64,000 nt of DNA from Zobellia uliginosa (GCF_900156625.1 NZ_FTOB01000003.1:186001-250000), one strand, 5' to 3'; numbered from the stretch's first letter, positions 1-10,612 are shown. Translations and numbers: made by a program. Notes: generated by a model from the letters alone, not told the origin.

Positions 1-350
1 CCTTTGGACTCGACCGTATTTATTTGGTTTTGGAGGAATTGGGACTTTTCCCCGAGAGCATCGACCGGTCGTTGCAGGTTCTTTGCTTGAATTTTGGGGA
101 CAAGGAAGCCCTGGCCGCATTAAAACTGGTATCCGCCCTACGAAAAAAAGGAGTGAAGGCCGATGTGTATCCATCCAAGGCAAAAATCCAGAAACAATTT
201 AAATACGCCAATAACCGCAACGTACCCTATGTGATATTGATAGGTGAAAAAGAGCTGGAGGAAAATTCTTTTGTGGTCAAGCGTATGGAAAGCGGTGATC
301 AGCAAACCTATGCCCTTGATGCCGTAGGTGATTTTATAGCGGCCCTATAA
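1..350 (+). CDS. hisS: Histidyl-tRNA synthetase, C-terminal part (5' end outside window)
   Basis: This is the 3' end of the enzyme that charges tRNA-His with histidine. The open frame enters from the left edge and begins with FGLDRIYLVLEELG, which matches class II motif 3 of HisRS (the GLDR/GLER arginine contacts ATP). The rest is the alpha/beta anticodon-binding domain: it contains a VKADVYPS strand and a VPYVILIGEKELEE segment that are typical of HisRS C-termini. The apparent start at base 24 is only an internal TTG; the real start lies upstream of the window. The stop codon overlaps the convergent Nudix gene by 6 bases. Identity is supported by motif 3 together with the anticodon-binding fold; ATP-PRT regulatory subunit HisZ is less likely because the GLDR arginine is kept. 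Confidence 0.93.
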   Translation, partial: FGLDRIYLVLEELGLFPESIDRSLQVLCLNFGDKEALAALKLVSALRKKGVKADVYPSKAKIQKQFKYANNRNVPYVILIGEKELEENSFVVKRMESGDQQTYALDAVGDFIAAL

Positions 351-893
351 GCGCTTCTTGATTTCCTTGATAACGGTTTTGTAGTATTCAATGCCGTGGG
401 GAACGTATTTGCCCAAGTTGGCAAGTCCCCAGGTTTCCTGTGAAAATTGGATCAAGGAAATCAGCTTGAGGTCTTCTACTTCGCTCTCTTGCTTCTTAAG
501 ATGGTGGAGGGGTTCTTTGAGTTCGCATAAAAACGTATGGTGAAACTCATGATCCATGAGCTCATCGGAAGGTTTTTGCATGGATTTAAATACACCTATT
601 TTTTCGAGTGCTTCCGGTTGTACGGTAAGTCCGATTTCTTCTTGAATTTCCCGAATTGCCGAAACCTCAATAGCTTCACCTGCTCCTATATGGCCCGCGA
701 CGGAGACATCCCATAGCAAGGGGTGTATGTCCTTGGTTCTGGCCCGTTGTTGCAGGAGAAGGCGTCCGTTGGCGGTGTAGAGCCAAATATGAACGGTGGG
801 GTGAAACCATCCTTTGCGATGGGCCTCCGATTTCATAGCCGTTTTGCCCGTAGGCTTTCCTTCGGAATCAAGAATATCTATTAATTCGTCCAT
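345..893 (-). CDS. Nudix hydrolase
   Basis: A 182-residue Nudix enzyme that hydrolyses a nucleoside diphosphate linked to another moiety; the substrate cannot be told from sequence. A perfect Nudix box (G-x5-E-x7-REUxEExGU) runs from GHIGAGE to REIQEEIGL at about residues 66-88, with the Mg-binding glutamates present. The N-terminal part (MDELIDILD, then KSEAHRKGWFHPTVHIWLY) resembles the isopentenyl-diphosphate isomerase/Nudix group often labelled IDI-like, but the isomerase cysteine motif is not obvious, so I keep the general call. The start is the ATG at 893; the longer frame would use a TTG six bases upstream. It lies tail-to-tail with hisS and directly after a terminator for the upstream peptidase gene. 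Confidence 0.9.
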   Translation of the reverse strand: MDELIDILDSEGKPTGKTAMKSEAHRKGWFHPTVHIWLYTANGRLLLQQRARTKDIHPLLWDVSVAGHIGAGEAIEVSAIREIQEEIGLTVQPEALEKIGVFKSMQKPSDELMDHEFHHTFLCELKEPLHHLKKQESEVEDLKLISLIQFSQETWGLANLGKYVPHGIEYYKTVIKEIKKRL

Positions 894-897
894 AACC

Positions 898-927
898 AAA
901 AAAATAAACCCTCCTTGAAAAGGAGGG
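898..927 (-). terminator. Rho-independent terminator after the M42 peptidase gene
   Basis: An 8-bp perfect stem, CCCTCCTT / AAGGAGGG (909-916 with 920-927) and a 3-base loop, is followed on the minus strand by a T-rich tract (TTTATTTTTTT). It lies 12 bases after the peptidase stop codon. The T-tract runs into the start of the Nudix gene, so the Nudix gene probably needs its own start of transcription or lives on read-through. Confidence 0.8.
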
Positions 928-938
928 CTGTAGTTTGT

Positions 939-2027
939 TTAATCGAAATAGCTGAAAGTTTCCCCGTCTTTAATATTCAATAGGGTTTCGTAAATCAACC
1001 TAATTACGTTTTCGACATCGTCTTTGTGAACCATTTCTACCGTGGTGTGCATATAACGCAATGGCAAAGAGATCAAGGCCGAGGCTACGCCGCCGTTACT
1101 GTAGGCAAAAGCATCGGTATCGGTTCCGGTAGCCCTAGAGGCGGCCATACGTTGAAAAGGAATTTTGTTGGCTTCCGCGGTTTCCAAGATGCGTTCGCGC
1201 AATTTGTTCTGTACGGCAGGGGCGTAAGAAATAACGGGACCTGCGCCGATTTCGGTATGACCTTGGGTCTTTTTGTCGATCATCGGGGTAGTGGTGTCGT
1301 GGCAGACATCCGTAATGATAGCTACGTTCGGTTTTATGGTCTGCGTAATCATTTCTGCACCACGAAGGCCTATTTCTTCCTGAACGGCATTGGTAATGTA
1401 AAGGCCGAAAGGTAGTTTTTTCTTGTTCTCGTGAAGTAGGCGGGCCACTTCGGCGACCATAAAACCACCGGCACGGTTGTCGATGGCGCGGCAGACGAAT
1501 TTGTCGCCATTAAGTATTTGGAATTCGTCAGGGTAGGTAATGACGCATCCTACATGAACGCCCATTTTTTCTACTTCCTCTTTGTCCTTGGCCCCTATGT
1601 CGATAAAGATATTATCTAGTTTCGGAGGGGTCTCCTTTCCTTTGTCGCGTGTGTGAATGGCAGGCCATCCGAAGACACCTTTGACCATTCCGTTCTTAGT
1701 GTGGATGTTTACCCATTTTGATGGGGCTATCTGATGGTCGCTTCCACCGTTTCTGATAACATAGAGCAAACCATTGTCGGTAATGTAGTTTACATACCAA
1801 GAGATTTCATCGGAATGCCCTTCGATGACCACCTTGAATTTAGCATCAGGATTGATGACGCCGACCGCCGTACCGTAAGTGTCGGTAATAAATGTGTCGA
1901 CATAGGGTTTTAGGTAATCCATCCATAATTTTTGACCTTCCCATTCGTAGCCTGTAGGGGCCGCGTTATTCAGGTATTTTTCAAAAAAATCGAGTGATTT
2001 TTTGGTAAGTATTTTCTTTGTAGCCAT
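939..2027 (-). CDS. M42 family metallo-aminopeptidase
   Basis: A 362-residue cytosolic aminopeptidase of family M42 (deblocking aminopeptidase/'endoglucanase M' family; these form tetrahedral 12-mers that trim peptides). Metal ligands are all visible: His71 and Asp73 in EGHSDEIS, Asp183 in AIDNRAGG (bridging), Glu217-Glu218 in QEEIGLRG (general base and ligand), Asp240 in IITDVCHD, and the C-terminal His in YMHTTVEMVHKDD. No signal peptide. The ATG at 2027 gives the normal family length. It is divergent from the DUF4294 gene and ends in its own terminator, so it is probably a single-gene transcript. Confidence 0.93.
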   Translation of the reverse strand: MATKKILTKKSLDFFEKYLNNAAPTGYEWEGQKLWMDYLKPYVDTFITDTYGTAVGVINPDAKFKVVIEGHSDEISWYVNYITDNGLLYVIRNGGSDHQIAPSKWVNIHTKNGMVKGVFGWPAIHTRDKGKETPPKLDNIFIDIGAKDKEEVEKMGVHVGCVITYPDEFQILNGDKFVCRAIDNRAGGFMVAEVARLLHENKKKLPFGLYITNAVQEEIGLRGAEMITQTIKPNVAIITDVCHDTTTPMIDKKTQGHTEIGAGPVISYAPAVQNKLRERILETAEANKIPFQRMAASRATGTDTDAFAYSNGGVASALISLPLRYMHTTVEMVHKDDVENVIRLIYETLLNIKDGETFSYFD

Positions 2028-2097
2028 TAAGTTTATATTTAAATACGAATTTACTAATATTCACTTTTAATTAATAATAAGCGGTCTTAATTATCGT

Positions 2098-2105
2098 TAA
2101 TTTTG
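2098..2105 (+). promoter_or_regulatory. Putative -7 box for the DUF4294 gene
   Basis: TAATTTTG fits the Bacteroidota -7 consensus TAnnTTTG and lies 24 bases before the ATG of the next gene in a divergent intergenic region. No clear TTG -33 element is seen at the usual distance, so support is partial. Confidence 0.35.
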
Positions 2106-2129
2106 TAGGGCTTTTGTTTATAGCGTGCC

Positions 2130-2813
2130 ATGAAAAATACGATTCTAACTTTATTTTTGATTAACCTCGTTTTTTTGGGGCATACCCAAGTGGAAGAACA
2201 GCCGTTAGACTCGGTTGCCGAAAAGATGATTATACTGGAAGGTGATTCTATTTTTCGGAATTCCATCGATCTTGATGAAGTATATCTGTTCGGGAAACTA
2301 AAATTCTCTTCTTATCAAGATAAACTGCGGTATTATATATTGCGGAGAAAAACCATAAAAGTATACCCGTACGCCAAATTGGCCGCCGAACGTTTGGTTG
2401 AACTTAACGATAGTATCACCAAAATCAAAAAAAGGAGACATCAGAAGCGGTACACCAAAGAAGTCCAGAAGTTTATTGAAGAGGAGTTTTCTGAAGAACT
2501 AAAAAAGCTCACCCGTACCGAAGGTCAAATCTTGGTCAAATTGATATACCGCCAAACCGGGGAAACGGCATTCGACTTGGTCAAGGAGCTGAGAAGCGGT
2601 TGGCGCGCATTTTGGTACAATACTACCGCTAGTATGTTCAGTATAAGCCTAAAGGAAAGGTTTCAACCCGATAAGGTACATGAAGATTATTTGATAGAAG
2701 ATATCCTGCAGCGTGCCTTTTCCGATTTTAGGCTTGAACGGCAAGAATCGGTACTGGATTATGACTATGCTCAGCTGAGCAACAAATGGGGAAATGTGGG
2801 CAACAAGCATTAG
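2130..2813 (+). CDS. DUF4294 family exported protein
   Basis: A 227-residue Bacteroidota-specific protein of the DUF4294 family, function unknown. It has a signal peptide (MKNTILTLFLINLVFLGHTQ). The mature part is mixed alpha/beta with many charged residues. Family-typical segments are the DEVYLFGKLKFSS region, an RYYILRRKTIKVYPYAKLAAERL stretch split by strongly basic residues, and an LTRTEGQILVKLIYRQTGET segment around residues 130-150. It is expected to be periplasmic or attached to the cell surface; nothing in the sequence gives an enzyme motif. Its stop codon is only four bases from the stop of the convergent small membrane gene. Confidence 0.85.
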   Translation: MKNTILTLFLINLVFLGHTQVEEQPLDSVAEKMIILEGDSIFRNSIDLDEVYLFGKLKFSSYQDKLRYYILRRKTIKVYPYAKLAAERLVELNDSITKIKKRRHQKRYTKEVQKFIEEEFSEELKKLTRTEGQILVKLIYRQTGETAFDLVKELRSGWRAFWYNTTASMFSISLKERFQPDKVHEDYLIEDILQRAFSDFRLERQESVLDYDYAQLSNKWGNVGNKH

Positions 2814-2817
2814 GTGC

Positions 2818-3060
2818 TCATTTCTTCGTTTTCTTCCCGAAAAGCGATTCCATAATAAGTTTGAGGCTGTAAAAAGCCATGGCTATTGCGGCAATTGCAA
2901 AAATAAATCCTAATATAAGAACAGGCCAGTACAAAGGGTGTCCTTGGTTTTTAAATGCTTGGTATATAACACCGGGGGCCAGAAACATCAAAGCAATGGT
3001 GTAGGCGATGTGTTTAATGCCCTTTACTAGTAATTCTTTGTCCGTTCTCTTTTGAGACAT
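2818..3060 (-). CDS. Small two-helix membrane protein, DUF6095-like
   Basis: An 80-residue protein with two predicted membrane helices (about residues 17-35 and 43-65) and a basic C-terminus (FGKKTKK). The pattern KxLLVKGIKHIAY-x-IALMFLAPGVIYQAF matches the DUF6095 family of Flavobacteriaceae inner-membrane proteins as I remember it. Function unknown. It follows the TonB receptor/DUF4249 pair on the same strand with a 35-base gap, so it could be a third gene of that transcript. Confidence 0.75.
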   Translation of the reverse strand: MSQKRTDKELLVKGIKHIAYTIALMFLAPGVIYQAFKNQGHPLYWPVLILGFIFAIAAIAMAFYSLKLIMESLFGKKTKK

Positions 3061-3095
3061 GTTTAAGGGGGCTTCTTTAGGTTTTGTAAATTATT

Positions 3096-3953
3096 TTATT
3101 CAATAGTTATGGTATTGGTAAAGGTCTGGCATACGGCAAAGTAGCCCAGTGCAAAATTATCTTGGTCGACAATTGAGGCAAGGTCGTCCAGTTCTGAAAG
3201 GTCTTCAATTCCCGTGACGTTCACAATATTGCCGCGAACCGTGGCCGAAGGTGTTTGAAAAGGGCCTTGGTCACCGCCCGATTGAACGATCAATTGGTTC
3301 ATATAATTGTAGAAGGACTGATCCACCCCCATAATGCTGACCTCTATATTCATACCTTCGGTTGCATTGTCATCATAAAAATAAGAGAATTCAAAGGTAC
3401 GGCCAGGGTAAAAAGTGTCTTCCGTGACCAGATATTCGTTGAAATCAAAGTCGAATAGATAAAAATCGGTACGATCGGGCTGGTCTTTAAAAGCTACGAT
3501 AATTTCGGTCTCGTCCCCTGAAAAAAGTGTGGCATCACCCTGTACCAGCTTGTCGATAGGTACTGTAGGGACGTAGGTGGTGCGCGCTGCATACTGTTGG
3601 CCTTGGTATTCCATATAAAGAATAAGTTCGCCCGAGGTCATAAAATCAACAGTGGTATCACCTTGGTAAATGCCACTGCCATTATACGTATTAAAAAGAT
3701 TTATGGTTTCTCGGGTCTCTACATTGGTAAGGCTGATCAGGTCGAGTTCTATGGGCTCTATAGATTCAAAAAAATTGCTGGAGGCACTTACCCGTACTTC
3801 GGCCGTATAGGAGGTAGAGGCTTCTGTAGTATTGATACGCATTAGGGCGTCGACACTCAATCGGGCTTTGTCGGTGGGAAGATCTACTTCGATCACATCT
3901 TCACAGGCCGTGAAAAAAGGAAGCATACAAAGTATAAAAATCAGTTTTTTCAT
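3096..3953 (-). CDS. DUF4249 family outer-membrane lipoprotein
   Basis: A 285-residue lipoprotein: the N-terminus MKKLIFILCMLPFFTACED has a lipobox with the acylated Cys17. The sequence after it (VIEVDLPTDKARLSVDALM) is the usual opening of DUF4249 proteins, which are beta-rich and often encoded next to a TonB-dependent receptor. Three bases separate its start from the receptor's stop, so the two are co-transcribed and translated together. By analogy with other receptor/lipoprotein pairs it may act as a lid or partner of the receptor on the cell surface; this is inference. The ligand is unknown. Confidence 0.87.
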   Translation of the reverse strand: MKKLIFILCMLPFFTACEDVIEVDLPTDKARLSVDALMRINTTEASTSYTAEVRVSASSNFFESIEPIELDLISLTNVETRETINLFNTYNGSGIYQGDTTVDFMTSGELILYMEYQGQQYAARTTYVPTVPIDKLVQGDATLFSGDETEIIVAFKDQPDRTDFYLFDFDFNEYLVTEDTFYPGRTFEFSYFYDDNATEGMNIEVSIMGVDQSFYNYMNQLIVQSGGDQGPFQTPSATVRGNIVNVTGIEDLSELDDLASIVDQDNFALGYFAVCQTFTNTITIE

Positions 3954-3956
3954 GGA

Positions 3957-6356
3957 CTAAAATTTGAAATTATAGGTTACGGCAGGCACTACACCAAAGA
4001 TAGAGGTACGTACGGCTTCATTGACGCCGGTATCTTGATTACGGCTAAAGCTTATGGAGGCTGCATTTCTTCGGTTGTACACGTTGTAAATGCTAAACAC
4101 CCATTCGCCTTGCCATTTTCTGTTCTTGTTTTTTCGTGGGGTAAGGGTAGCGGAAACGTCCATACGGTTGTAAGAGGGTAATCTTTCTTCGTTCCTTGGT
4201 CCATAGTAAGGTATGGTCAGCCCTTGAAAGCTAAATTGGCCGATGGGGTAGTTGGTAGGTTGCCCCGTTTGAAATACAAAATTGGTGTTGAAGTTCCATT
4301 TATCATTCAGGTCATAACTGGCATAGACCGATATGTCGTGGGTTTTGTCATACGGGGTATTGTACCAGGCCCCGGAATTGATGCCCGATTCGGTAAAGGA
4401 AGTGCCGTCAGGCAACTGAACCGTCCTTCCAGGGGTTCTTTGTTCCGATTTCGATAGGGTATAGGCGAGCCAACCCTGAAACCTGCCTTCGTTCTTTCGG
4501 AGTAAAAACTCCAAACCATAGGCCCTTGCTTCCCCGTTAAGAATAACTTGCTCAATGGCATCGTTGGCAATTAAATTGGCCCCGTCGATATAATCGATTC
4601 GATTTTGTATATCCTTATAAAACAGTTCCGTTTCTACGGAATAATCACCTTCCTTTAAATTTTTAAAATAGCCTATGGCATATTGATCCAAAAGCTGGGG
4701 TTTTATAAATGGTCCGCTAGGGGTCCATACATCCAAGGGAGTAGGGGAGCTGGTATTTGAAAGAAGGTGTAGGTATTGGGCGAGGCGGGTGTAGCTTGCC
4801 TTGAAAGAACTGTTGTTGTTAAGGGTGTAAGCTAGTGAAATACGGGGTTCGAGGTTGTTGAAGGTAGCCAGGCTGCCACTTTTTTCAACACTGTAACTAT
4901 CGATGGGCCGAGCTTCTTGGTACACGTTTAAAACCGGGTCGAAGTTGACCGGATTATCATTAAAGTATACGTTGACTTCATCTTGGCCCAAACGGACAAA
5001 ATTACTGAACCGTAGGCCGTAGTTTAGGCTTAGGTTTTTGGTAAGGTCATGCTCAATATCGATATAGGCGGCAAACTCGTTGGCGTATTTTTGGGTAAGC
5101 TGTTCTTCTACAATACCCGAATCGGCATTACTAGGCTGTATTTTTCCGGGGTTAAATCGGTAATAAATATTGTTGATTCCGTAATTGACTTGAAATTTGT
5201 CGTTGACATAATGTTTCAAATCGTATTTAATATTAAAATTTTCTATACCTGAATTCCAATCGAACCCGACAAAATCGAGCTTTAGGCCGTAATAATAGTT
5301 AGAATAGATCAATGAAAGGTTAGAGAATAGTTTATCGGAAAACAAGTGGTTCCATCTGAAATTCCCCACGGCGTTTCCATAAGTATTTACAAAGCTATCG
5401 CTAATGCCGAACACATCGCGACCAAAATAACCCGAAAGGAAAATGCTGTTGTTGTCGTTGACGTTATAACTCAGTTTGGTGTTCAGGTCGTAGAAGTAGG
5501 CTGAATTGTCTACGTCAAAAAGTGGGAGGAAAAGGTGGGCGTAAGAAGCCCGGCCTCCTATGAGAAAGGCGGCCTTGTCCTTTGCGATAGGGCCTTCTAC
5601 CAATAAGCGACTTGCCACGGCGCCTATACCTCCGTTGACTTTTATCTTTTTACTGTTGCCTTCTTTTTGGAAAATGTCAAGCACGGAAGAAAGCCTTCCT
5701 CCGTAGCGCGCGGGTATTCCCCCTTTGTAAAGCTTGATGTCTTTTATGGCATCGGGATTAAAGACGGAGAAGAACCCGAATAAATGCGATGAGTTAAAGA
5801 TGGTGGCCTCGTCCAACAAAATTAAATTCTGGTCAACGGCGCCGCCACGGACATTAAAACCTGAGGCTCCTTCGCCGGCATTGGTGACACCCGGAAGCAA
5901 TAGAATCGATTTAATGACATCGGCTTCGCCCAAGATAACGGGAATCTTTTTTATGGTACCTACCGATAATGAGTTTACGCTCATCTGGGGTTTGCGAATA
6001 TCCATTTTTTCAACATCTTCGGTAACGATTACCTCTTGCAGTTGTTCGGCGCTTTCCTTTAAGGAAAAGTTCATTTTGCGGTCACTGTCGAGGGTAATGG
6101 TCTCCACTATATCCTGAAAGCCTAGATAGCTTACTTGTAACTTGTATTTACCTTCGGGCAATGTAATGGAATAAAAACCATATTCATTGGTGGTGACACC
6201 GGTCCGGAGCTCGGGAAAAACTACGGTAACCCCGATGAGGGTTTCGTTACTGGAAGCTTCCGAAATGGTTCCGCTTAAGGTGTATCGTTGTTGGGCGAAG
6301 GTTGAAAAGGAAAATAGTAATAAAACCGAGAAAACCACTTTGTTGAATGGGAGCAT
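3957..6356 (-). CDS. TonB-dependent receptor with CarboxypepD_reg-like domain
   Basis: A 799-residue outer-membrane active transporter. In order: signal peptide (residues 1-21, ending TFAQ), a carboxypeptidase regulatory-like beta-sandwich (about 24-105; GTISEASSNETLIGVTV and YGFYSITLPEGKYKL), a linker, the plug domain (about 120-235; ILLLPGVTNAGEGASGFNVRGG split here only for description, with the GG-x-DQNLILLDEA core), and a 22-strand barrel to the C-terminal Phe (VTYNFKF). Substrate is unknown; there is no nearby glycoside hydrolase or iron gene to guide a guess. Paired with the DUF4249 lipoprotein downstream. It is a smaller receptor than SusC and lacks a SusD partner. Confidence 0.93.
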   Translation of the reverse strand: MLPFNKVVFSVLLLFSFSTFAQQRYTLSGTISEASSNETLIGVTVVFPELRTGVTTNEYGFYSITLPEGKYKLQVSYLGFQDIVETITLDSDRKMNFSLKESAEQLQEVIVTEDVEKMDIRKPQMSVNSLSVGTIKKIPVILGEADVIKSILLLPGVTNAGEGASGFNVRGGAVDQNLILLDEATIFNSSHLFGFFSVFNPDAIKDIKLYKGGIPARYGGRLSSVLDIFQKEGNSKKIKVNGGIGAVASRLLVEGPIAKDKAAFLIGGRASYAHLFLPLFDVDNSAYFYDLNTKLSYNVNDNNSIFLSGYFGRDVFGISDSFVNTYGNAVGNFRWNHLFSDKLFSNLSLIYSNYYYGLKLDFVGFDWNSGIENFNIKYDLKHYVNDKFQVNYGINNIYYRFNPGKIQPSNADSGIVEEQLTQKYANEFAAYIDIEHDLTKNLSLNYGLRFSNFVRLGQDEVNVYFNDNPVNFDPVLNVYQEARPIDSYSVEKSGSLATFNNLEPRISLAYTLNNNSSFKASYTRLAQYLHLLSNTSSPTPLDVWTPSGPFIKPQLLDQYAIGYFKNLKEGDYSVETELFYKDIQNRIDYIDGANLIANDAIEQVILNGEARAYGLEFLLRKNEGRFQGWLAYTLSKSEQRTPGRTVQLPDGTSFTESGINSGAWYNTPYDKTHDISVYASYDLNDKWNFNTNFVFQTGQPTNYPIGQFSFQGLTIPYYGPRNEERLPSYNRMDVSATLTPRKNKNRKWQGEWVFSIYNVYNRRNAASISFSRNQDTGVNEAVRTSIFGVVPAVTYNFKF

Positions 6357-6422
6357 TTAAAGCACAATTTTTGATAAATGTAACCAGAAAAATAGCTGTA
6401 AGGAAAATGTTAACAGTATTTT

Positions 6423-6456
6423 AAAAAGAAAAGGCCCCTATTAACGTAGGGGCCTT
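6423..6456 (-). terminator. Rho-independent terminator after icd
   Basis: A 10-bp perfect stem AAGGCCCCTA / TAGGGGCCTT (6431-6440 with 6447-6456) with a 6-base loop. On the minus strand it is followed by TTCTTTTTAA. It lies 24 bases beyond the icd stop codon and separates icd from the TonB receptor gene. Confidence 0.85.
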
Positions 6457-6479
6457 TGTCAGATGCTATGCTATTGAAA

Positions 6480-8711
<2,232 letters not shown>

Positions 8712-8727
8712 TTAATTTAAAGCGGAG

Positions 8728-8760
8728 CAAATATACGATTTTATGTATTCTTGCGAGCAA
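8728..8760 (-). promoter_or_regulatory. Promoter of icd (Bacteroidota type)
   Basis: On the minus strand TATATTTG (8728-8735) matches the -7 consensus TAnnTTTG, with TTG (8758-8760) 22 bases upstream as the -33 element. The -7 box is about 28 bases before the icd start codon. Confidence 0.6.
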
Positions 8761-9370
8761 AAGATAGGCGCTTGTTGTGGTCTGTACCTCTCTTAATTGT
8801 ATTTTAACAAAAAGATTGAGAATTATGTAAGAAAAAGGCAAAACAAAAGCCATATCATTGTACGTGTACATTGATATGGCTTTTTAGAAATTGGTATTGC
8901 AAATTTTCTTCCCTGTTCTTTCGACAGATCGGCAACCATTGATTGCGTTCGCTTCACAATTTCAACGTTTGGGGGCTAATTGTACTACGGTATGCGACCA
9001 AGCTACAATTAAAACACCCTTCTTGTTATTTACTCGCATGCCATCCTAAGTTTGGATCAGTGTCTTCCCTTCTGGATTATTACGATCACATTATCCTTGG
9101 TCAAAAGGCGACAGCCCTTTGAAGATATGCTCGTTTTGCTTATTGAACGTCTTTCAGTCTACGCCGATCGAATGTTCAAATATTCACAAAACCTAAACAA
9201 CAATATAAAGAACGCTAACTCTATAACAATTTTAAAACCTCTCATTCGACAGAGCTGCTTTATTATTGTTTTATAAATTTAGTAAAAAATATTGCTCTAG
9301 CCTAAACATTTAACATATTTAAAATCAACATGTTATGAACTTAAGCTATTAACAATTGTTCATAACGAAA
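8761..9370. other. Gene-poor gap between rplS and icd
   Basis: The 714 bases between icd and rplS (8700-9413) hold no ORF that looks like a real gene; this entry covers the part between the icd promoter and the rplS terminator. It contains a strong hairpin (separate entry) and only short frames, for example a 25-codon minus-strand frame at 8962-9039 starting with ATG and a 28-codon minus-strand frame near 9155-9241 that starts MRGFKIVIELAF. A plus-strand promoter-like pair, TTG at 9023-9025 and TAAGTTTG at 9047-9054 with 21 bases between, is present but leads to no good ORF. I see no RNase P RNA, tmRNA or SRP RNA signature. An unrecognised small RNA or decayed gene are both possible. Confidence 0.5.
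8845..8885. terminator. Strong hairpin with T-tracts on both sides, orphan terminator
   Basis: A 13-bp outer stem AAAAGCCATATCA / TGATATGGCTTTT encloses an inner palindrome TGTACGTGTACA separated by one mismatch. The plus strand continues into a T run (GGCTTTTTAG), the minus strand into TTTTGTTTTG. It looks like a bidirectional terminator, yet no gene ends here: rplS already has its own terminator at 9371-9392 and icd starts just beyond. It may end a small RNA made from the gap. Confidence 0.6.
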
Positions 9371-9392
9371 AAATCCCGCTATTGCGGGATTT
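9366..9392 (-). terminator. Rho-independent terminator after rplS
   Basis: A perfect 9-bp stem AAATCCCGC / GCGGGATTT (9371-9379 with 9384-9392), loop TATT, followed on the minus strand by TTTTTCG. It begins 21 bases after the rplS stop codon. Confidence 0.88.
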
Positions 9393-9413
9393 TCAAAACA
9401 TATGTCTTTTGGT

Positions 9414-9764
9414 TTAAGAACGAATCTCTTTGATACGTGCTTTTTTACCGGTAAGGCCTCTAAAGTAGAAGATACGAGCTCTACGTACTTTACCTCTTTT
9501 GTTAACTTCAATCTTCTGTAAGGCCGGCATATTGATAGGGAAGATACGCTCAACACCTATAGTACCTGACATTTTACGGATTGTAAAGGTTTCGGTAGAA
9601 CCAGAACCTCTTCTTTGAATTACGACGCCTCTAAAAAACTGCGTACGTGTTTTTTCACCTTCCTTAATTTCGTAGTATACCGTAATGGTATCACCAGCTG
9701 AAAATTCAGGAAATTCTTTTTTTGGAACAAACTCGTCTTCTACGAATTTTAATAATGCTTCCAT
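9414..9764 (-). CDS. rplS: 50S ribosomal protein L19
   Basis: A 116-residue protein of the large ribosomal subunit, located at the 30S-50S interface. Diagnostic segments are FSAGDTITVYYEIKEGEKTR, FRGVVIQRRGSGSTETFTIRK, GVERIFPINMP and the basic C-terminal VRRARIFYFRGLTGKKARI, all in the usual order and length. It is transcribed from a good promoter immediately upstream and ends in its own terminator, although trmD (its common operon partner in many bacteria) lies just upstream on the same strand. Start at the ATG at 9764 gives the standard N-terminus. Confidence 0.98.
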   Translation of the reverse strand: MEALLKFVEDEFVPKKEFPEFSAGDTITVYYEIKEGEKTRTQFFRGVVIQRRGSGSTETFTIRKMSGTIGVERIFPINMPALQKIEVNKRGKVRRARIFYFRGLTGKKARIKEIRS

Positions 9765-9833
9765 GATATGGTTTTAATGATTATGTTATGGTCAACATTC
9801 ACGATTTTCGTCAGAGGTTGATTTAACAGGCTG

Positions 9834-9863
9834 CAAAAATAGTCTATAAATTAGAATTTGCAA
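9834..9863 (-). promoter_or_regulatory. Promoter of rplS (Bacteroidota type)
   Basis: Minus strand TATTTTTG (9834-9841) as the -7 box and TTG (9861-9863) as the -33 element, 19 bases apart. This is a near-ideal spacing and sits 70 bases upstream of the rplS ATG, in the gap between trmD and rplS. Confidence 0.65.
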
Positions 9864-9903
9864 TATATTTTACTGATTTTTTGTGGTGTAGGAAAGAATG
9901 GCC

Positions 9904-10578
9904 TTATTTCAGTAAATCGGGGCGTAGTTTCTCCGTTCTTTTTTGGGCCTGGTCTTCGCGCCATTTTTCTATTTTGGGAAAGTTGCCGCTCAGTAGGATG
10001 TCGGGTACTTTCATTCCTTTGTATTCCGATGGTCTGGTGTAAACCGGTGGCGCTAGAAGGTCGTCTTGAAAGGTATCGGTTAGGGCAGAGGTTTCGTTGT
10101 TGAGTACGCCAGGTATAAGCCGAATGACCGCATCGCAAAGTATGGCGGCCCCCAGTTCGCCCCCTGAAAGGACATAATCGCCTATTGAGATTTCCCGAGT
10201 GATAAAAGCGTCGCGTACCCTTTGGTCCACACCTTTATAATGGCCACATAAAATGATTACATTGTTCAATAGCGATAATCCGTTGGCCATACGCTGGTTT
10301 AAAGTCTCCCCATCTGGGGTCATATAAATAACCTCGTCATAATCTCTTTCCGACTTCAGTTGGGAAATGCACTTGTCTATAGGTTCGATCATAAGCACCA
10401 TACCTGCTCCACCCCCAAATTGATAATCATCTACCTGGTTGTAACTCTTGTCGGTATAGTCCCTTAAATTGTGCATGTGTACTTCCACTAGGCCTTTTTC
10501 AACGGCCCGTTTCATAATGGATGCGGCAAAGGGACTTTCGAGTAATTCTGGTAAAACGGTTATGATGTCTATGCGCAT
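9904..10578 (-). CDS. trmD: tRNA (guanine-37-N1)-methyltransferase
   Basis: A 224-residue SPOUT-class (trefoil knot) methyltransferase that puts a methyl group on G37 next to the anticodon of tRNAs reading CNN and some others, which prevents +1 frameshifting. Typical segments: [17 protein letters not shown] at the start, [16 protein letters not shown] around residue 52-67, the knot loops [13 protein letters not shown] (about 108-120) and [14 protein letters not shown] (about 130-143), and the C-terminal catalytic Asp in [18 protein letters not shown] with an [14 protein letters not shown] segment. Full length. It is upstream of rplS, the common bacterial order, but the rplS promoter suggests separate control. 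Confidence 0.97.
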   Translation of the reverse strand: MRIDIITVLPELLESPFAASIMKRAVEKGLVEVHMHNLRDYTDKSYNQVDDYQFGGGAGMVLMIEPIDKCISQLKSERDYDEVIYMTPDGETLNQRMANGLSLLNNVIILCGHYKGVDQRVRDAFITREISIGDYVLSGGELGAAILCDAVIRLIPGVLNNETSALTDTFQDDLLAPPVYTRPSEYKGMKVPDILLSGNFPKIEKWREDQAQKRTEKLRPDLLK

Positions 10579-10604
10579 TTTTATTTCTGAAATGAATTAG
10601 TGGG

Positions 10605-10612
10605 CAAAAGTA
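10605..10612 (-). promoter_or_regulatory. Putative -7 box for trmD
   Basis: Minus strand TACTTTTG fits TAnnTTTG and lies 27 bases before the trmD start. The nearest TTG upstream is 26 bases away, which is wider than usual, so only the -7 box is well supported. Confidence 0.4.

Noticed and set aside
1026-1415. 129-codon plus-strand ORF opposite the M42 peptidase gene
   Set aside because: Shadow of a gene with all metal ligands on the other strand; the shadow product has no recognisable domain.
9052-9276. 74-codon plus-strand ORF in the icd-rplS gap
   Set aside because: TTG start, no conserved motifs, AT-driven composition; the promoter-like TTG/TAAGTTTG pair before it (9023-9054) overlaps its start and is likely chance.
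8886-9370. RNase P RNA, tmRNA or SRP RNA in the gap
   Set aside because: I looked for the conserved cores (for example the GAGGAAAGTCC-type start of RNase P RNA and the tRNA-like end of tmRNA) on both strands and did not find them.
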